A DNA stretch of 64,000 bases from Actinomycetota bacterium. GTDB taxonomy: Bacteria; Actinomycetota; Actinomycetes; S36-B12; FW305-bin1. Made by a program: the position numbers and the translations under genes. The number at the start of each line of letters is the position of its first letter. Position 1 is the stretch's first letter. Positions 8,727-18,256 of this stretch are shown here, one piece after another. The stretch covers positions 105,503 to 169,502 of the forward strand of contig SCTR01000011.1 in NCBI GenBank assembly GCA_004297305.1, read 5' to 3'. The notes under the pieces are model-generated. The model was not told where the DNA came from and ran no database searches. It saw only the letters and a program-made list of their open reading frames with translations.

Positions 8727-10064
8727 TCCGCGCAGTGTCGCGCCGGCTGAGATGGCTTCTGCCAGTGACGGAGTCTCGCGAACGCCCGACCCCAGCAGTC
8801 CCCGGCCGCGGTCGTCGGCGACCACGACCTGGATGTCCTCGCTGCGCAGGCCGGACAGCACCACGCCCAGCGCCGCCTTCGCGACCGGATGCAGCCGGGT
8901 GACCGCGCTGAGGTCCAGTGCGAGCGCGCGGACGCCGGGCCGGTCGGGACCGCCGACTGCGGCGAGCACGCCCAGCGCGGCCTCGATCGCGGCGAAGTCG
9001 AGGTCGCCCTGCAGCCCGATGACGGCGACGGAGCCGCCTGCGGCCATGGCGTCATGCGTGACCACCGGTGCCGTCAGCCCGGGATGGCGCATGAGGTCCA
9101 GGCCCAACTGTGACGAGAGCCGCTGCACCGCAAGCACGGCGCGGACACTGTTGCCCTGGGCGTCCAGTCGCGGACTGTAGGCGCCGACGCCGAACTGCGC
9201 CGGGCTGGCCGCGAGCAACCCGCCGGCCACCCCGCTCTTGGCGGGCAGTCCGGCGCGCAGCAGCCACTCACCGGCGTAGGTGTACATCCCGCACGTCGCC
9301 ATCACCGTCAGGACGTGGCCCGCGCTCTCCTCGTCGACGGCGCGGACCCCGGTGACCGGGTTGACGCCACCGTTGGCGAGCGTCGCCGCCATCACCGCGA
9401 GATCGACCGTGGTCACCAGCAGGGAGCACTGCGCGACATAGCAGTCCAGCGTCTCGGTGACATCGGCGGTCAGCGCGCCCGCGTTGTGCATGAGATAGGC
9501 CAGCGCACGGTTGCGGTCCCCGGTGGCCAATTCGGACTCGTACGTCGACTCATGACGTACCAGCTCACGACCGGCGAAGGCCGACAGCGCCGCTCTGATG
9601 CGTTCGTGCCGTTGCGACGTCGTCTCGGCAGCCACCAGGGAGGTCGTCAGGATCGCCCCGGCGTTCACCATCGGATTGAGCGGCCGGCCGGTCCCCGGTT
9701 CCAGCCGTACGTCGTTGAAGGCCTCGCCGGTCGGCTCCACTCCGACCCGAGCCAGGACCTGTTCCAAACCGAGATCCTGCAGCGCCAGGGCATACACGAA
9801 CGGTTTGGAGACCGACTGGATCGTGAAGGGCACCAAGGCATCGCCCGCGTGGTAGACCGCGCCGGTCACGCTGGCCAAGGCGATACCGAAGTGGGCCGGG
9901 TCGGCCCGGGCGAGCTCGGGAATGTAGCCGGCGACCTCACCGCGGTCCTCGCCGCGGACCGCGGCGTGCAGGCGATGCAAGGCGCGGGTCACCGGCCGGC
10001 GCCAGGAGATCTCGGTGCCGTCCTCGCCGATCACAGCGGCGGGATCGAACCCGTGGTCGGTCAC
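8640..10064 (-). CDS. glsA: Glutaminase with C-terminal STAS domain
   Basis: A 474-residue serine-dependent beta-lactamase-like glutaminase (glutamine to glutamate plus ammonia). The catalytic S84-x-x-K87 is in [23 protein letters not shown] and PAKSGVAGG are the other family motifs. After residue ~330 comes a STAS-like domain ([20 protein letters not shown] and [11 protein letters not shown]), an arrangement known in some bacterial glutaminases and suggestive of nucleotide or partner regulation. GTG 10064 is the start. The C-terminal ~29 residues are basic and low complexity and are encoded within the 3' end of the copper ATPase gene on the other strand, so the tail may be a recent read-through extension. 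Confidence 0.88.
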   Translation of the reverse strand: MTDHGFDPAAVIGEDGTEISWRRPVTRALHRLHAAVRGEDRGEVAGYIPELARADPAHFGIALASVTGAVYHAGDALVPFTIQSVSKPFVYALALQDLGLEQVLARVGVEPTGEAFNDVRLEPGTGRPLNPMVNAGAILTTSLVAAETTSQRHERIRAALSAFAGRELVRHESTYESELATGDRNRALAYLMHNAGALTADVTETLDCYVAQCSLLVTTVDLAVMAATLANGGVNPVTGVRAVDEESAGHVLTVMATCGMYTYAGEWLLRAGLPAKSGVAGGLLAASPAQFGVGAYSPRLDAQGNSVRAVLAVQRLSSQLGLDLMRHPGLTAPVVTHDAMAAGGSVAVIGLQGDLDFAAIEAALGVLAAVGGPDRPGVRALALDLSAVTRLHPVAKAALGVVLSGLRSEDIQVVVADDRGRGLLGSGVRETPSLAEAISAGATLRGSEPLAAKPQRVADHRDGREGHRRRSDDR

Positions 10065-10128
10065 GTCGCGACCCTAGCCACCCCGACCGGTGGTGGATCA
10101 CCCCGAAGCCGCGGGCTAGTTTCCGCCC

Positions 10129-11187
10129 ATGCGCCTGTTCGCCTGCGACACCTGCCGCTCGGTCGCCTTCTTCGACGATCTCGGCTGCGGTAGCTGTGGC
10201 ACGCCGCTCGGCTACCTCCCGTCGGCCCGAGGCCTCGTCGGCCTCACCGGTGATCGGCTGCGGGCGGCCGTGGGCGGGACGGCGTACTTCAGCTGCGCCA
10301 ACCGATCGTGGGGGTGCAACTGGCTGGTGCCGGAGGACGCCGGTTCCGGGCAGTGCGAGGCGTGCCGGCTGACCCGGCGCCGGCCCGACCGCGACGACAC
10401 CGTCGGCTGGGAGCAACTGGCCCGGACCTGGCAGGCCACGCGTCGGCTGCTGTTCCAGCTGCACGACATCGGGCTTCCGGTCGTCTCCCACCTCGACCGG
10501 CCGGACGGCGGACTGGCGTTCGACCTGGTCGCCTCGACGAGCGGCGCGCAAGTGATGATCGGCCACGCCAACGGCGTCATCACGATCGATATCTCCGAGA
10601 CCAGCGACCCCCACCGGGAGGCCCTGCGCGCCAGCCTGCAGGAGGCATACCGCACGATGCTCGGCCACTTCCGACACGAGATCGGCCACTACTACTGGCA
10701 GGTCCTGGTGTGGGACACCGGCCGCGTCGAGGGCTTCCGGGAACTGTTCGGCGACGAGCGCGCCGACTACGGCCAGGCACTCGACGTCCACTACCGCTTC
10801 GGCGCCCCCGACGGCTGGCAGGACAGCTACTTCTCCCACTACGCCACCAGCCACCCGTGGGAGGACTTCGCCGAGACGTTCGCGCACTACCTCCACATCC
10901 ACGACACCCTGCAGACGGCCGCGTCGTTCGGGCTCGGTACGGCGTTGCCGCCCGGTCCCTGGTCGGACGACGAACGAGTACGGCTGACGAGCACACCGCA
11001 GGACACGATGACGCGGCTGTCAGCGGCGCAACTGCTGGCCGTCGGGCGTCCGTTGTCCCTGGCGGTCAACCACATCAGCCGGTCCATGGGGCAAAACGAG
11101 CTCTACCCCTTCCGGGTCACGCCGGCCATCCTGGCCAAACTCGAGTACGTGCGTGACCTGGTGTTGACCGCCGCCGGCGAGCGCTGA
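10129..11187 (+). CDS. Zinc-ribbon putative metallopeptidase
   Basis: A 352-residue cytoplasmic protein. The N-terminus holds a zinc ribbon (CDTCRS and CGSCGTPLGYLP) and further Cys in ANRSWGCNW and CEACRLT. The central FRHEIGHYYW is a HExxH zinc site, with the likely third ligand Glu in HPWEDFAETFAHYLHI about 80 residues later. This matches the family annotated as putative zinc-binding metallopeptidase, whose substrates are unknown. It is divergent from the glutaminase gene with a 64-base gap, so the two promoters may overlap. Activity is inferred from the motif only. Confidence 0.83.
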   Translation: MRLFACDTCRSVAFFDDLGCGSCGTPLGYLPSARGLVGLTGDRLRAAVGGTAYFSCANRSWGCNWLVPEDAGSGQCEACRLTRRRPDRDDTVGWEQLARTWQATRRLLFQLHDIGLPVVSHLDRPDGGLAFDLVASTSGAQVMIGHANGVITIDISETSDPHREALRASLQEAYRTMLGHFRHEIGHYYWQVLVWDTGRVEGFRELFGDERADYGQALDVHYRFGAPDGWQDSYFSHYATSHPWEDFAETFAHYLHIHDTLQTAASFGLGTALPPGPWSDDERVRLTSTPQDTMTRLSAAQLLAVGRPLSLAVNHISRSMGQNELYPFRVTPAILAKLEYVRDLVLTAAGER

Positions 11188-11381
11188 CCGCCCGTCGCGT
11201 CCGCGGCTCTGCCCCAACAAACGCGCAGTGCCACGACAACGCGGCGGTGCCACCACGACGGCCCGAGCCGGGTTGCCAAACCCGGCAGCGGCACGGCGGC
11301 GGCGCGTCGGGCAACGCGTCGTACGACCGCCCGGTGCCTGCAAGGATGCGACACGACCACACGACCCGGACGGGGTGCCCT

Positions 11382-12761
11382 ATGTCGGACGGAACGGCTG
11401 CCGCGGCCCCGCCTGCAGCAGTCCCGGACACCGCGAGCCTGTTGCGCTCGCGTGCCTACCTGCAGGCACTCGTGCTGGCCGCCATCGTCGGAGTGCCGAT
11501 ATCCGCGCTGTCCTATGGTTTCCTGGCCCTGACGAGCCGGCTGCAGACCTGGATCTTCGACGAACTTCCCGTCGAGCTCGGATTCACCTCGCCGCCCCTC
11601 TGGTGGCCGTTGCTGCCGCTGCCGATCGCCGGCCTGCTGGTCGCGCTCACCATCACGCGGCTGCCCGGCAACGCCGGGCATTCACCGGCGGAGGGCTTCA
11701 AGACGGGCGGACCGCCGCTACCGGCTGAACTGCCCGGGATCATCCTCGCCGCGCTCGCCACCCTGGCCCTCGGCGTCGTGCTCGGCCCCGAGGCGCCGCT
11801 GATCGCGATCGGCGGCGGGCTGGGCTACCTCGCAGTCCGGCTGGCCAAGCGGGACGCCCCACCGATGGCCGCCACCGTGATCGCCACCGCGGGCAGTTTC
11901 GCCGCCGTGAGCACACTGCTCGGCTCGCCGCTGCTGGGCGCCTTCCTGCTGATGGAGGTCGCCGGCATCGCTGGACCGATGCTGGGACTGGTGCTGTTGC
12001 CCGGGCTGCTGGCCGCGGGCATCGGGACCCTCATCTTCGTCGGGCTCGACGCCTGGACCGGACTGGGCACCTACTCCCTGGCGCTGCCCGACGTACCGGA
12101 CTTCACCACCCCGACGGTCGCGATGTTCTGCTGGGCGCTCGTGCTGGGGCTCGCGTGTTCCCTTCTCGGGTGGACGATCCGCGCCATCGGGCTGGCGTTG
12201 CGCCCGGTGGTGCATCGTTCGCGGCTCATCGTCACGACACTGCTCGGCCTGCTGATCGGCGGGCTGGCGGTGGTGTTCGCCAGCATCACCGACCGCGATC
12301 CCAGTGAGGTGTTGTTCTCCGGCCAGGACGCGCTGCCGGGCCTGGTGGGGCAGGCGGCGACCTGGTCGACCGCCTCGCTGGTCGTCCTCATCGTCTGCAA
12401 GAGCCTGGCGTACGGCCTGTCGCTCAGCGCCTTCCGCGGCGGCCCGGTGTTCCCGGCGATGTTCATCGGAGCAGCGCTGGGAATCGCGGTGGGGTCATTG
12501 CCCGGGCTGGGTCTGGTGCCGGGACTGGCAATCGGGATCGGCGCGATGTCGACTGCGATGCTGCGGTTGCCGCTGACCTCCACCCTGCTGGCGACACTGC
12601 TTCTGGCCGACGACGGCCTCGCGGTCACGCCGCTGGTCATCGTGGCGGTGGTCGTGACGTACGTCGTGACCGCCCGGCTGCCGGAGCCCGACCAGGTCGT
12701 GCTGCCTCGCCGGCTACGGCCGGCGAGGCCCAGCACCGCCTCAGCTGGGGTGGCCGGCTAA
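11382..12761 (+). CDS. ClC-family chloride channel/antiporter
   Basis: A 459-residue integral membrane protein with about ten or more hydrophobic segments. LGPEAPLIAIGGGLGY carries the gating Glu in the family position (normally GxExP), and GGPVFPAMFIGAALG matches the second ion-pathway motif GxFxP. It could be a Cl-/H+ antiporter, because the external gating Glu is present, or a channel. There is no C-terminal CBS or TrkA domain. The ATG at 11382 begins MSDGTAAAAP; an upstream ATG (11346) would add a polar stretch. The last four bases overlap the convergent gene. Confidence 0.87.
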   Translation: MSDGTAAAAPPAAVPDTASLLRSRAYLQALVLAAIVGVPISALSYGFLALTSRLQTWIFDELPVELGFTSPPLWWPLLPLPIAGLLVALTITRLPGNAGHSPAEGFKTGGPPLPAELPGIILAALATLALGVVLGPEAPLIAIGGGLGYLAVRLAKRDAPPMAATVIATAGSFAAVSTLLGSPLLGAFLLMEVAGIAGPMLGLVLLPGLLAAGIGTLIFVGLDAWTGLGTYSLALPDVPDFTTPTVAMFCWALVLGLACSLLGWTIRAIGLALRPVVHRSRLIVTTLLGLLIGGLAVVFASITDRDPSEVLFSGQDALPGLVGQAATWSTASLVVLIVCKSLAYGLSLSAFRGGPVFPAMFIGAALGIAVGSLPGLGLVPGLAIGIGAMSTAMLRLPLTSTLLATLLLADDGLAVTPLVIVAVVVTYVVTARLPEPDQVVLPRRLRPARPSTASAGVAG

Positions 12762-13054
12762 CGATCCTCGACCTGGAGCAGATCCAGGTTGTGGAACACC
12801 GGCGGTCCGTCGCACAGCGCCGCCATCCGCCCGGCGAACTCGGATGTCGCCGGGTCCGCGGAGTTCTTCATGGCTTCTTCGTACGAGCCGAACTCGACGA
12901 TGGTCAGATACGAGCCGGCGTTGTCCCGGTCAGCGCACAGCATGATGCGACTGGGACCCATCGCCGGGAACCGGTCACGCCATTCCTCATTGAGCGCGCG
13001 CACCTCGTCGATGCGCGACGTCTTCCACTCGATCACCTGCACGAAGCGGGTCAT
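12758..13054 (-). CDS. Small dimeric alpha-beta barrel-like protein
   Basis: A 98-residue protein starting MTRFVQVIEWKTSRIDEVRA, with SYLTIVEFGSYEEAMKNS near residue 55. The pattern of beta strand, helix and EFxSYEEA resembles stress-responsive or monooxygenase-type ferredoxin-like barrels, but no catalytic residue is evident. ATG 13054 is chosen because GGGAGG lies about 6 bases upstream; the open frame further upstream has none. It is convergent with the ClC gene (four-base overlap). Function unknown. Confidence 0.72.
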   Translation of the reverse strand: MTRFVQVIEWKTSRIDEVRALNEEWRDRFPAMGPSRIMLCADRDNAGSYLTIVEFGSYEEAMKNSADPATSEFAGRMAALCDGPPVFHNLDLLQVEDR

Positions 13055-13320
13055 GTGACCTCCCGATAGGACCAGCGGCGGCGCGATCAGCGTGGCCTGA
13101 CGGGGCCGCCGGTGCAAGGGTCCCGGCGTGGCGATCGGCCGTGGTGCACTGCTGCGTCAAGGCCGGGCGGTGTCGGCAGGTGCGTCGGGCGGGGCGGGGT
13201 CGGTAGCGCGCAGTGGCTCGGACACAGCGTGGGTAGCTTGGGCGGCCCAGTAGCGTCCAACGGGCGAGCGCACGACGCGACACAACACGATGCGGGACGC
13301 CGGACAGCAGGGAGTCAGGG

Positions 13321-13986
13321 ATGGCGGTGATCCGGTTCGAGGGGATACCGGCGGAGGCGTTCGAGTTCTACGACGACCTGGTCGCGGACAACACCCGCAG
13401 CTGGTGGCAGGCCCACAGGGCGACGTACGAGCGGGCCGTACGCGACCCGCTGACGGCCCTGCTCGCCGAGCTGGCCGCTGAATTCGGTGCGGCACAGGTC
13501 TTCCGGCCGTACCGGGACACCCGCTTCAGCAACGACAAGACCCCGCTGAAGGATCACCAGGGTGCGTTCGTCGGCGTGGAGGACGCGGTCGGCTACTACG
13601 TCCAGGTTTCTCGGGCCGGCCTGCTGGTGGCCGGCGGCTGGTACTCACCGCAAGGCCAGCAGGTCGCCCGCTTCCGTGCGGCGATCGACAGCGGCCACGC
13701 CGCGCACGTCCGTGCCCTGCTGGCTGCCCTCGACCGGCAGGGCTGGGAGCTCGACGGCCGCCCGCTGAAGACCCGGCCCCGAGGCGTATCACCGGATCAC
13801 CCCGATCTCGACCTGATGCGGATGCGGGCCCTCACCGCGACGCACCCGTTTCCGGTCGAACCCTGGATGGGGACCCGCAAGACGCTGCAGACGGTACGAA
13901 CGCGCTGGCGCCAGGTGCGGCCACTGGTCGAATGGCTCGGCGATCAGGTCGGACCGGCCGCCGACCCGGCGGCCCCGCCGCTGTAA
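13321..13986 (+). CDS. DUF2461 / TIGR02453 family protein
   Basis: A 221-residue protein with the family landmarks: N-terminal FEFYDDLVADNTRSWWQAHR, RPYRDTRFSNDKTPLKDH, then GYYVQVSRAGLLVAGGWY and the C-terminal PDHPDLDLMR with the lysine/arginine-rich tail. The family is widespread in actinobacteria and other bacteria and has no established biochemical role. Length is normal (210-230). The ATG at 13321 is preceded by GGGAGTCAGGG. It stands alone between a 266-base gap and the DM13 gene. Confidence 0.87.
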   Translation: MAVIRFEGIPAEAFEFYDDLVADNTRSWWQAHRATYERAVRDPLTALLAELAAEFGAAQVFRPYRDTRFSNDKTPLKDHQGAFVGVEDAVGYYVQVSRAGLLVAGGWYSPQGQQVARFRAAIDSGHAAHVRALLAALDRQGWELDGRPLKTRPRGVSPDHPDLDLMRMRALTATHPFPVEPWMGTRKTLQTVRTRWRQVRPLVEWLGDQVGPAADPAAPPL

Positions 13987-14088
13987 GCCGTCCCGGCCGT
14001 CACAGGAGGCGGCCAATCCACCACCCGGCGGCCGCCGAAGCAGAGCCGGACAGTGCTTCGGTGACCAGCAGCAGTTTCAGCAGCCGCG

Positions 14089-14124
14089 ACAGCCGGCCAA
14101 CAGAAGACAGCCGGCCAACAGAAG
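14089..14124 (+). repeat. Perfect 18-bp tandem duplication upstream of the DM13 gene
   Basis: ACAGCCGGCCAACAGAAG occurs at 14089-14106 and again at 14107-14124, ending 12 bases before the GTG start of the DM13 protein. It lies within the 5' leader and could affect spacing of the ribosome site; no protein is known to bind it. Confidence 0.85.
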
Positions 14125-14136
14125 GCGAGGTGCCCG

Positions 14137-14724
14137 GTGTCCCGTGCCACCCGCATCGGCCTCGGCGTCGCCGCCGCGACGGTCCTGACCGTCGTCGCGG
14201 TGGTCGCGCTGGCGGCGTTCCAACCCTGGAAACTGTTCGTCGACCAGGTCGTCGACGAAGCGGCCCCGGTCGTCTCGATACCCGCTGTCGTCACGCCGCC
14301 GGCGACGCCCGGGGCCGTCGCCACGTCACCGGCGACGCCGGGGACCACTACCGGCAGCAGCCCGTCACCGGGTTCGCCCACCGTGCTGGCGGCCGGAACG
14401 TTGCTCAGCCATGAGCACCAGACGACAGGATCCGTCCGGCTGCTGAGCCTGCCGGACGGGCGCCGGGTCCTCCGGATCGAGAATCTGGACACCAGCAACG
14501 GCCCCGATCTCAAGGTCTGGCTCTCCGACGCCCCGGTCATCGACTCGTCCGACGGCTGGCACGTGTTCGACGACGGGCGGTGGCTGGATCTCGGACCGTT
14601 GAAGGGCAATGTCGGGAACCAGAACTACGACGTCCCCGCCGGCGCCGATCTGACCGGACTGACCAGCGTCACGATCTGGTGCGACCGGTTCGACGTCTCT
14701 TTCGGCGCCGCCCGGTTGGCCTGA
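14137..14724 (+). CDS. DM13 domain-containing membrane-anchored protein
   Basis: A 195-residue protein with an N-terminal membrane anchor (residues ~8-28), a Thr/Pro/Ser-rich linker (~48-80) and a C-terminal DM13 domain (~85-190). DM13 signs are RRVLRIENLDTSNGPDLKVW and the end SVTIWCDRFDVSFG. The conserved Cys in TIWC may be redox active, since DM13 has been proposed to be an electron-transfer domain related to DOMON proteins. The protein probably faces outside the membrane. The GTG start at 14137 follows a short GAGG ribosome site and a tandem duplication. Confidence 0.85.
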   Translation: MSRATRIGLGVAAATVLTVVAVVALAAFQPWKLFVDQVVDEAAPVVSIPAVVTPPATPGAVATSPATPGTTTGSSPSPGSPTVLAAGTLLSHEHQTTGSVRLLSLPDGRRVLRIENLDTSNGPDLKVWLSDAPVIDSSDGWHVFDDGRWLDLGPLKGNVGNQNYDVPAGADLTGLTSVTIWCDRFDVSFGAARLA

Positions 14725-14821
14725 GAACTCCGACTCGGTCACCCGGCGGCGAGGGTTTCGGCGTCTCGGGTATCGGCGAGGCGTGGCGGGGGCGGAACTC
14801 GGGCCCGCCAGGATGACCCCC

Positions 14822-17194
14822 GTGCATGGCGTGCGTACCGCAGGGGGCAGGACAACGGCACATCCGCCGTTGCTCGACCGGTGGACCGCGCGGCTGCTGG
14901 TCGGCGGAGCCACTCGCCGCCCCACCGTCCGCACTCCCCTCGACATCGGCCGCGCCGCCGTGGCCATCGCCGCAGCGGCCTTGCTCTGGTGGGTCGCGGA
15001 CACCCTCGGCCGCCCCGGCTGGAGCGTGAGCTGGGAATGGGTCGCCATCGGACTGCGGACCCTGGTGTTCCTCTGCCTCACCGGCGTCGCCGCCGTGGTG
15101 GCGGTGGTCGCAGCCCGCAGCGGTCGCTGGCCCCTGGCAGCGGCCGCCGCCGTCGCCGTACTCGGGTCGGCGACCTTGCCGCTGGTGCTGGATCGTGACG
15201 GGCTCAGCGCCGACGCCGCGGCGTGGATCGCGACACTGGCTGGGGCCACTGCGGTATGGCCGCACACGATGTCGGTGGTACGCCGGACCCTCCTGCTCGG
15301 CGAACTGGCTGCTGCCGTCCTGGTCCTGACCGCGCCGAGCCTGTCGCTGTCGGCGCTGCTGGCCGGGGCGTTCGCCGGCTATGCCGCCGGCTGCCTGTGG
15401 CGACTGGCCTTCGGCCGCGACGTCGATCGCGTCCCGGTCGCCGATGCGCTGGCCGGCTGCGCCGAACTCGGCCTCGACCTGTCGTCGCTGGTCCCGGCCG
15501 GCGGAAGCCGCATCGGCGACCGTTTCATCGGGCATTCACCGGACGGCGCGGTCGAGGTGACCGTGTACAGCCGCGGCGCCGTCGACGCCCAACTGGTGAC
15601 GCGCGTGGCCCAGATCGCCTGGTACCGAAGCCCTCGGCTGCCCGCGCCGTTCACTCGGCTGCAGCATCTGGAACATCACGTCGCGATGGTCGAGCACGCC
15701 GCGGCCCACGGGGTCGCCACCGCCACCGTCGAACTGGTCGGCTTGGCCGGTGCCGGCGAGGACGGCATCGTCGTCACGTCGTACGGCGACCCCGTGGCCC
15801 TCGCCGACCTGCCGGTCGCCGAGCTGGACGCAGCGCGGATCGCCGCGGTCTGGACGACCGTCCGCGCCCTCGGCGACGCCGGGATGGCCCACGGTCGCCT
15901 TGACGGATCCACCATCGCGTTCCAGGGCACCGACTGCGTCCTGCTGGATCTGGTCGGCGGTTCGCTCATCACCTCGCCGCGCGCCGTCGCCGCGGACCGC
16001 GCGGCCTGCCTGGTGGCCACCAGCCTGGTGGTCGGCCCGGATGCCGCGGTCGCCGCGGCGCACGAGGCGCTGGGGACGGCAGGGCTGGCAGCGGTCGTCC
16101 CCGTACTGCAGGCTGCCGCCCTGCCTCGCAGCCTGCGCCCGGCACGCCGTTCCACCACCCTGAACGACCTGCGGCAGAAGGCGGCCGCGGCCGCGCAGAC
16201 GCAACCCGGCGAGCTGGCCGAGATCCACCGGGTCCAGCTGTCCAGCGTGCTGCTGGCCGCCGGAACCCTGCTCGGACTGTGGTTGCTCATCGGCGAGCTG
16301 ACCGGCTATTCCGACGTCCTCGCGGAGATGCTGACCGCGAACTGGTGGTGGATCGCCGTGGCGTTCGCCGTCGGCATCTCGACCGATCTGACTGAGGCCG
16401 TGGCGCTTTCGGGCGCGGTAGCAGCTCGGTTGCGGGCCGGGCCGCTGGTCATGCTGCGGCTGGCCGACGGCTTCTTCGGCCTCATCGGCGGCACCGTCGC
16501 GACCACTGCTGCGGCCGTGCGGTTCTTCCAGAAGGAGGGACTGGGAGCATCGATCGCGTTGAGCTCCGGCGTCCTGTACAGCCTGGCCGGCTTCGCCGAT
16601 CAGGTGGTGCTGTCGGCGATCGCCCTGTGTTTCGCGTGGGGAGCGTTCTCGCTGTCGTCGGTTCGAGCCGGCAGCGACGGTACGACATCGACCGACGGCG
16701 GCCCGGACTGGCTGGTACTCCTGCTGGCCGGACTCGTGGTCATCAGCGTGGTGGTCGGCATCCTCGCGTTGCGGCCCCGCTTCCGCCGGGCGGTCCGGGA
16801 CAAGGTCAAGCCGCAGTACACCTTGGTCCGGGACAACCTGCGCGACATCGCCAGCCAGCCCGGCAAGCTGACGCGGCTGTTCGGCGCCAACGTCGCCACC
16901 CAGGTGCTGCTCGCCGTCTGCCTCGGGCTGTGCCTGCATGCGTACGGCGGCAACAGTTCCATCGCGGTTCTCATCCTGGTGAACACCGCTGCGTCGTTGC
17001 TCGGCGGGCTCGCCCCTGTCCCGGGCGGGATGGGAGTGATGGAGAGCGCGATCATCACCGGGCTGCTGGCGGCCGGCGTACCGCAGGAACAGGCGATCCC
17101 GGCGACGTTCTCCTACCGGTTGATTACGGCGTATCTGCCGCCGGTGTGGGGCTATCCCGCGGTGATCTGGCTGCGCCGGCACGACTACCTGTAG
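14822..17194 (+). CDS. LPG_synthase_TM (flippase-like) membrane protein with kinase-like middle
   Basis: A ~790-residue protein in three parts. The N-terminus has about six hydrophobic segments, a soluble middle (~200-450) resembles a degenerate protein-kinase-like fold, and the C-terminus (~470-780) is the flippase-like domain of the lysylphosphatidylglycerol synthase membrane region, ending LAPVPGGMGVMESAI and YLPPVWGYPAVIWLRR. The middle lacks clear kinase catalytic Asp motifs, so it is probably a pseudokinase or lipid-linked binding domain. Start chosen as GTG 14822 because AGGA lies eight bases upstream; ATG 14813 and GTG 14783 are in-frame alternatives. It may translocate a lipid or lipid-linked sugar, which is inference from family. 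Confidence 0.8.
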   Translation: MHGVRTAGGRTTAHPPLLDRWTARLLVGGATRRPTVRTPLDIGRAAVAIAAAALLWWVADTLGRPGWSVSWEWVAIGLRTLVFLCLTGVAAVVAVVAARSGRWPLAAAAAVAVLGSATLPLVLDRDGLSADAAAWIATLAGATAVWPHTMSVVRRTLLLGELAAAVLVLTAPSLSLSALLAGAFAGYAAGCLWRLAFGRDVDRVPVADALAGCAELGLDLSSLVPAGGSRIGDRFIGHSPDGAVEVTVYSRGAVDAQLVTRVAQIAWYRSPRLPAPFTRLQHLEHHVAMVEHAAAHGVATATVELVGLAGAGEDGIVVTSYGDPVALADLPVAELDAARIAAVWTTVRALGDAGMAHGRLDGSTIAFQGTDCVLLDLVGGSLITSPRAVAADRAACLVATSLVVGPDAAVAAAHEALGTAGLAAVVPVLQAAALPRSLRPARRSTTLNDLRQKAAAAAQTQPGELAEIHRVQLSSVLLAAGTLLGLWLLIGELTGYSDVLAEMLTANWWWIAVAFAVGISTDLTEAVALSGAVAARLRAGPLVMLRLADGFFGLIGGTVATTAAAVRFFQKEGLGASIALSSGVLYSLAGFADQVVLSAIALCFAWGAFSLSSVRAGSDGTTSTDGGPDWLVLLLAGLVVISVVVGILALRPRFRRAVRDKVKPQYTLVRDNLRDIASQPGKLTRLFGANVATQVLLAVCLGLCLHAYGGNSSIAVLILVNTAASLLGGLAPVPGGMGVMESAIITGLLAAGVPQEQAIPATFSYRLITAYLPPVWGYPAVIWLRRHDYL

Positions 17195-17237
17195 CCGCTG
17201 CCACAGCGCGCGGCGCAGCCAGCTCACCGCAGACTCG

Positions 17238-18098
17238 TCAGGCGGCGCGCCGGGCGGTCAGCAGCAGATACTCCCAGTCCATGACCAGCCGCTCGCCGTC
17301 GCCGGTGTCGAAGCGTCGGGACAGCTCCACCAGGTCCGCGTCCAGCGCCGCCACCCGGGCAGCGTCGTCGGCGATGCCGCGGTACGCCGCGATCGTGGGT
17401 CCGTAGCACCGCTTGAAGAAGTCACGGAACTGCGCGGGCGTGGCGAAGCAGTCGACCCGCAGCGTCGCCCGGCGGGCCTCGACCTCGATGACCCGGTCGC
17501 CCAGCAACTGCCGCACGTGCTGCTCGTCACCCCACAGGACCGGCGGCTGAGTTCCCGGGGGCGGCGCCGGCACGTACGGCTTCATCGCGGCGAACATCTG
17601 CCCGATGAACCCCGCCGGGGTCCAGCTCAGCACCGCGATGGTCCCGCCGGGCCGGCAGACCCGCGCGAGTTCGTCGGCGGCGGCCTGGTGGTGGGGAGCG
17701 AACATCACCCCGACGCAGGACAGCACGACGTCGAACGTCGAGGCGGGCCAGGGCAGGTCTTCGGCGTCGGCTTCCTGCCAGCCGAGCTGCACCCCGGCAC
17801 GGGCCGCGTCGGCCTGCCCGGCGGCGAACAACTCGGGTGTCAGGTCGCTGGCAATGACGCGAGCACCCTGCGCGGCAGCAGGAATCGCCGCATTGCCGGA
17901 CCCGGCAGCGACGTCCAACACCTGCTGTCCCGCCGTGACGCCGGCTGCGGCGACCAGCGCCGGACCCAGGTCGGCGATCACGTCATGGGCGACTGCCGGA
18001 TAGTCCCCCATCGCCCACATGCCGCGGTGTTTCGCCTTCAGCGCCCGGTCGCCGGATCCGGTATCGGCGGTCGGTGCCGTGCTCGTCGTCGTACTCAT
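17238..18098 (-). CDS. Class I SAM-dependent methyltransferase
   Basis: A 286-residue cytosolic enzyme. Motif I is QQVLDVAAGSGNAAIPAA, followed by ARVIASDLTPEL (acidic end of strand 2), then QEADAEDLPWPASTFDVVLS and RVCRPGGTIAVLSW. This is the UbiE/Methyltransf_11 type; the acceptor is unknown. The C-terminal third carries an extra substrate-cap segment. ATG 18098 is chosen with AGAGGGA upstream, because the open frame before it is rich in Arg without a ribosome site. It is divergent from the HxlR-type regulator (159-base gap), which may control it. Confidence 0.87.
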   Translation of the reverse strand: MSTTTSTAPTADTGSGDRALKAKHRGMWAMGDYPAVAHDVIADLGPALVAAAGVTAGQQVLDVAAGSGNAAIPAAAQGARVIASDLTPELFAAGQADAARAGVQLGWQEADAEDLPWPASTFDVVLSCVGVMFAPHHQAAADELARVCRPGGTIAVLSWTPAGFIGQMFAAMKPYVPAPPPGTQPPVLWGDEQHVRQLLGDRVIEVEARRATLRVDCFATPAQFRDFFKRCYGPTIAAYRGIADDAARVAALDADLVELSRRFDTGDGERLVMDWEYLLLTARRAA

Positions 18099-18185
18099 CG
18101 CAATCGATCCCTCTCGTCGGGTCGCGGGCCGTCGTCCCGGCCTGCCGCTGGCCACGACGCTAGGGAGCCGCCGTACGGCGTCCTA

Positions 18186-18200
18186 GTACGAGATCTGTAC
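18186..18200. promoter_or_regulatory. Candidate HxlR operator in the divergent gap
   Basis: GTAC at 18186-18189 and GTAC at 18197-18200 are separated by seven bases. HxlR/HypR proteins often bind such GTAC-type inverted half sites, and this one lies in the gap between the HxlR gene and the divergent methyltransferase gene. The match is short, so it is a guess. Confidence 0.3.
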
Positions 18201-18256
18201 CGCCACGTGCCCGATTGCCGCCGCCGCCCGGCCGGCTGGGATCTAGCCTGCGATCC

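Noticed and set aside
6188..8902. 904-codon plus-strand open frame in another frame of the copper ATPase
   Set aside because: It is Arg/Gly/Pro-rich with no domain, while the other frame carries every P-type ATPase motif.
10062..10064. Glutaminase GTG start as misassigned, with an upstream ATG
   Set aside because: No in-frame upstream ATG exists before the divergent gene, and the GTG gives a normal N-terminus.
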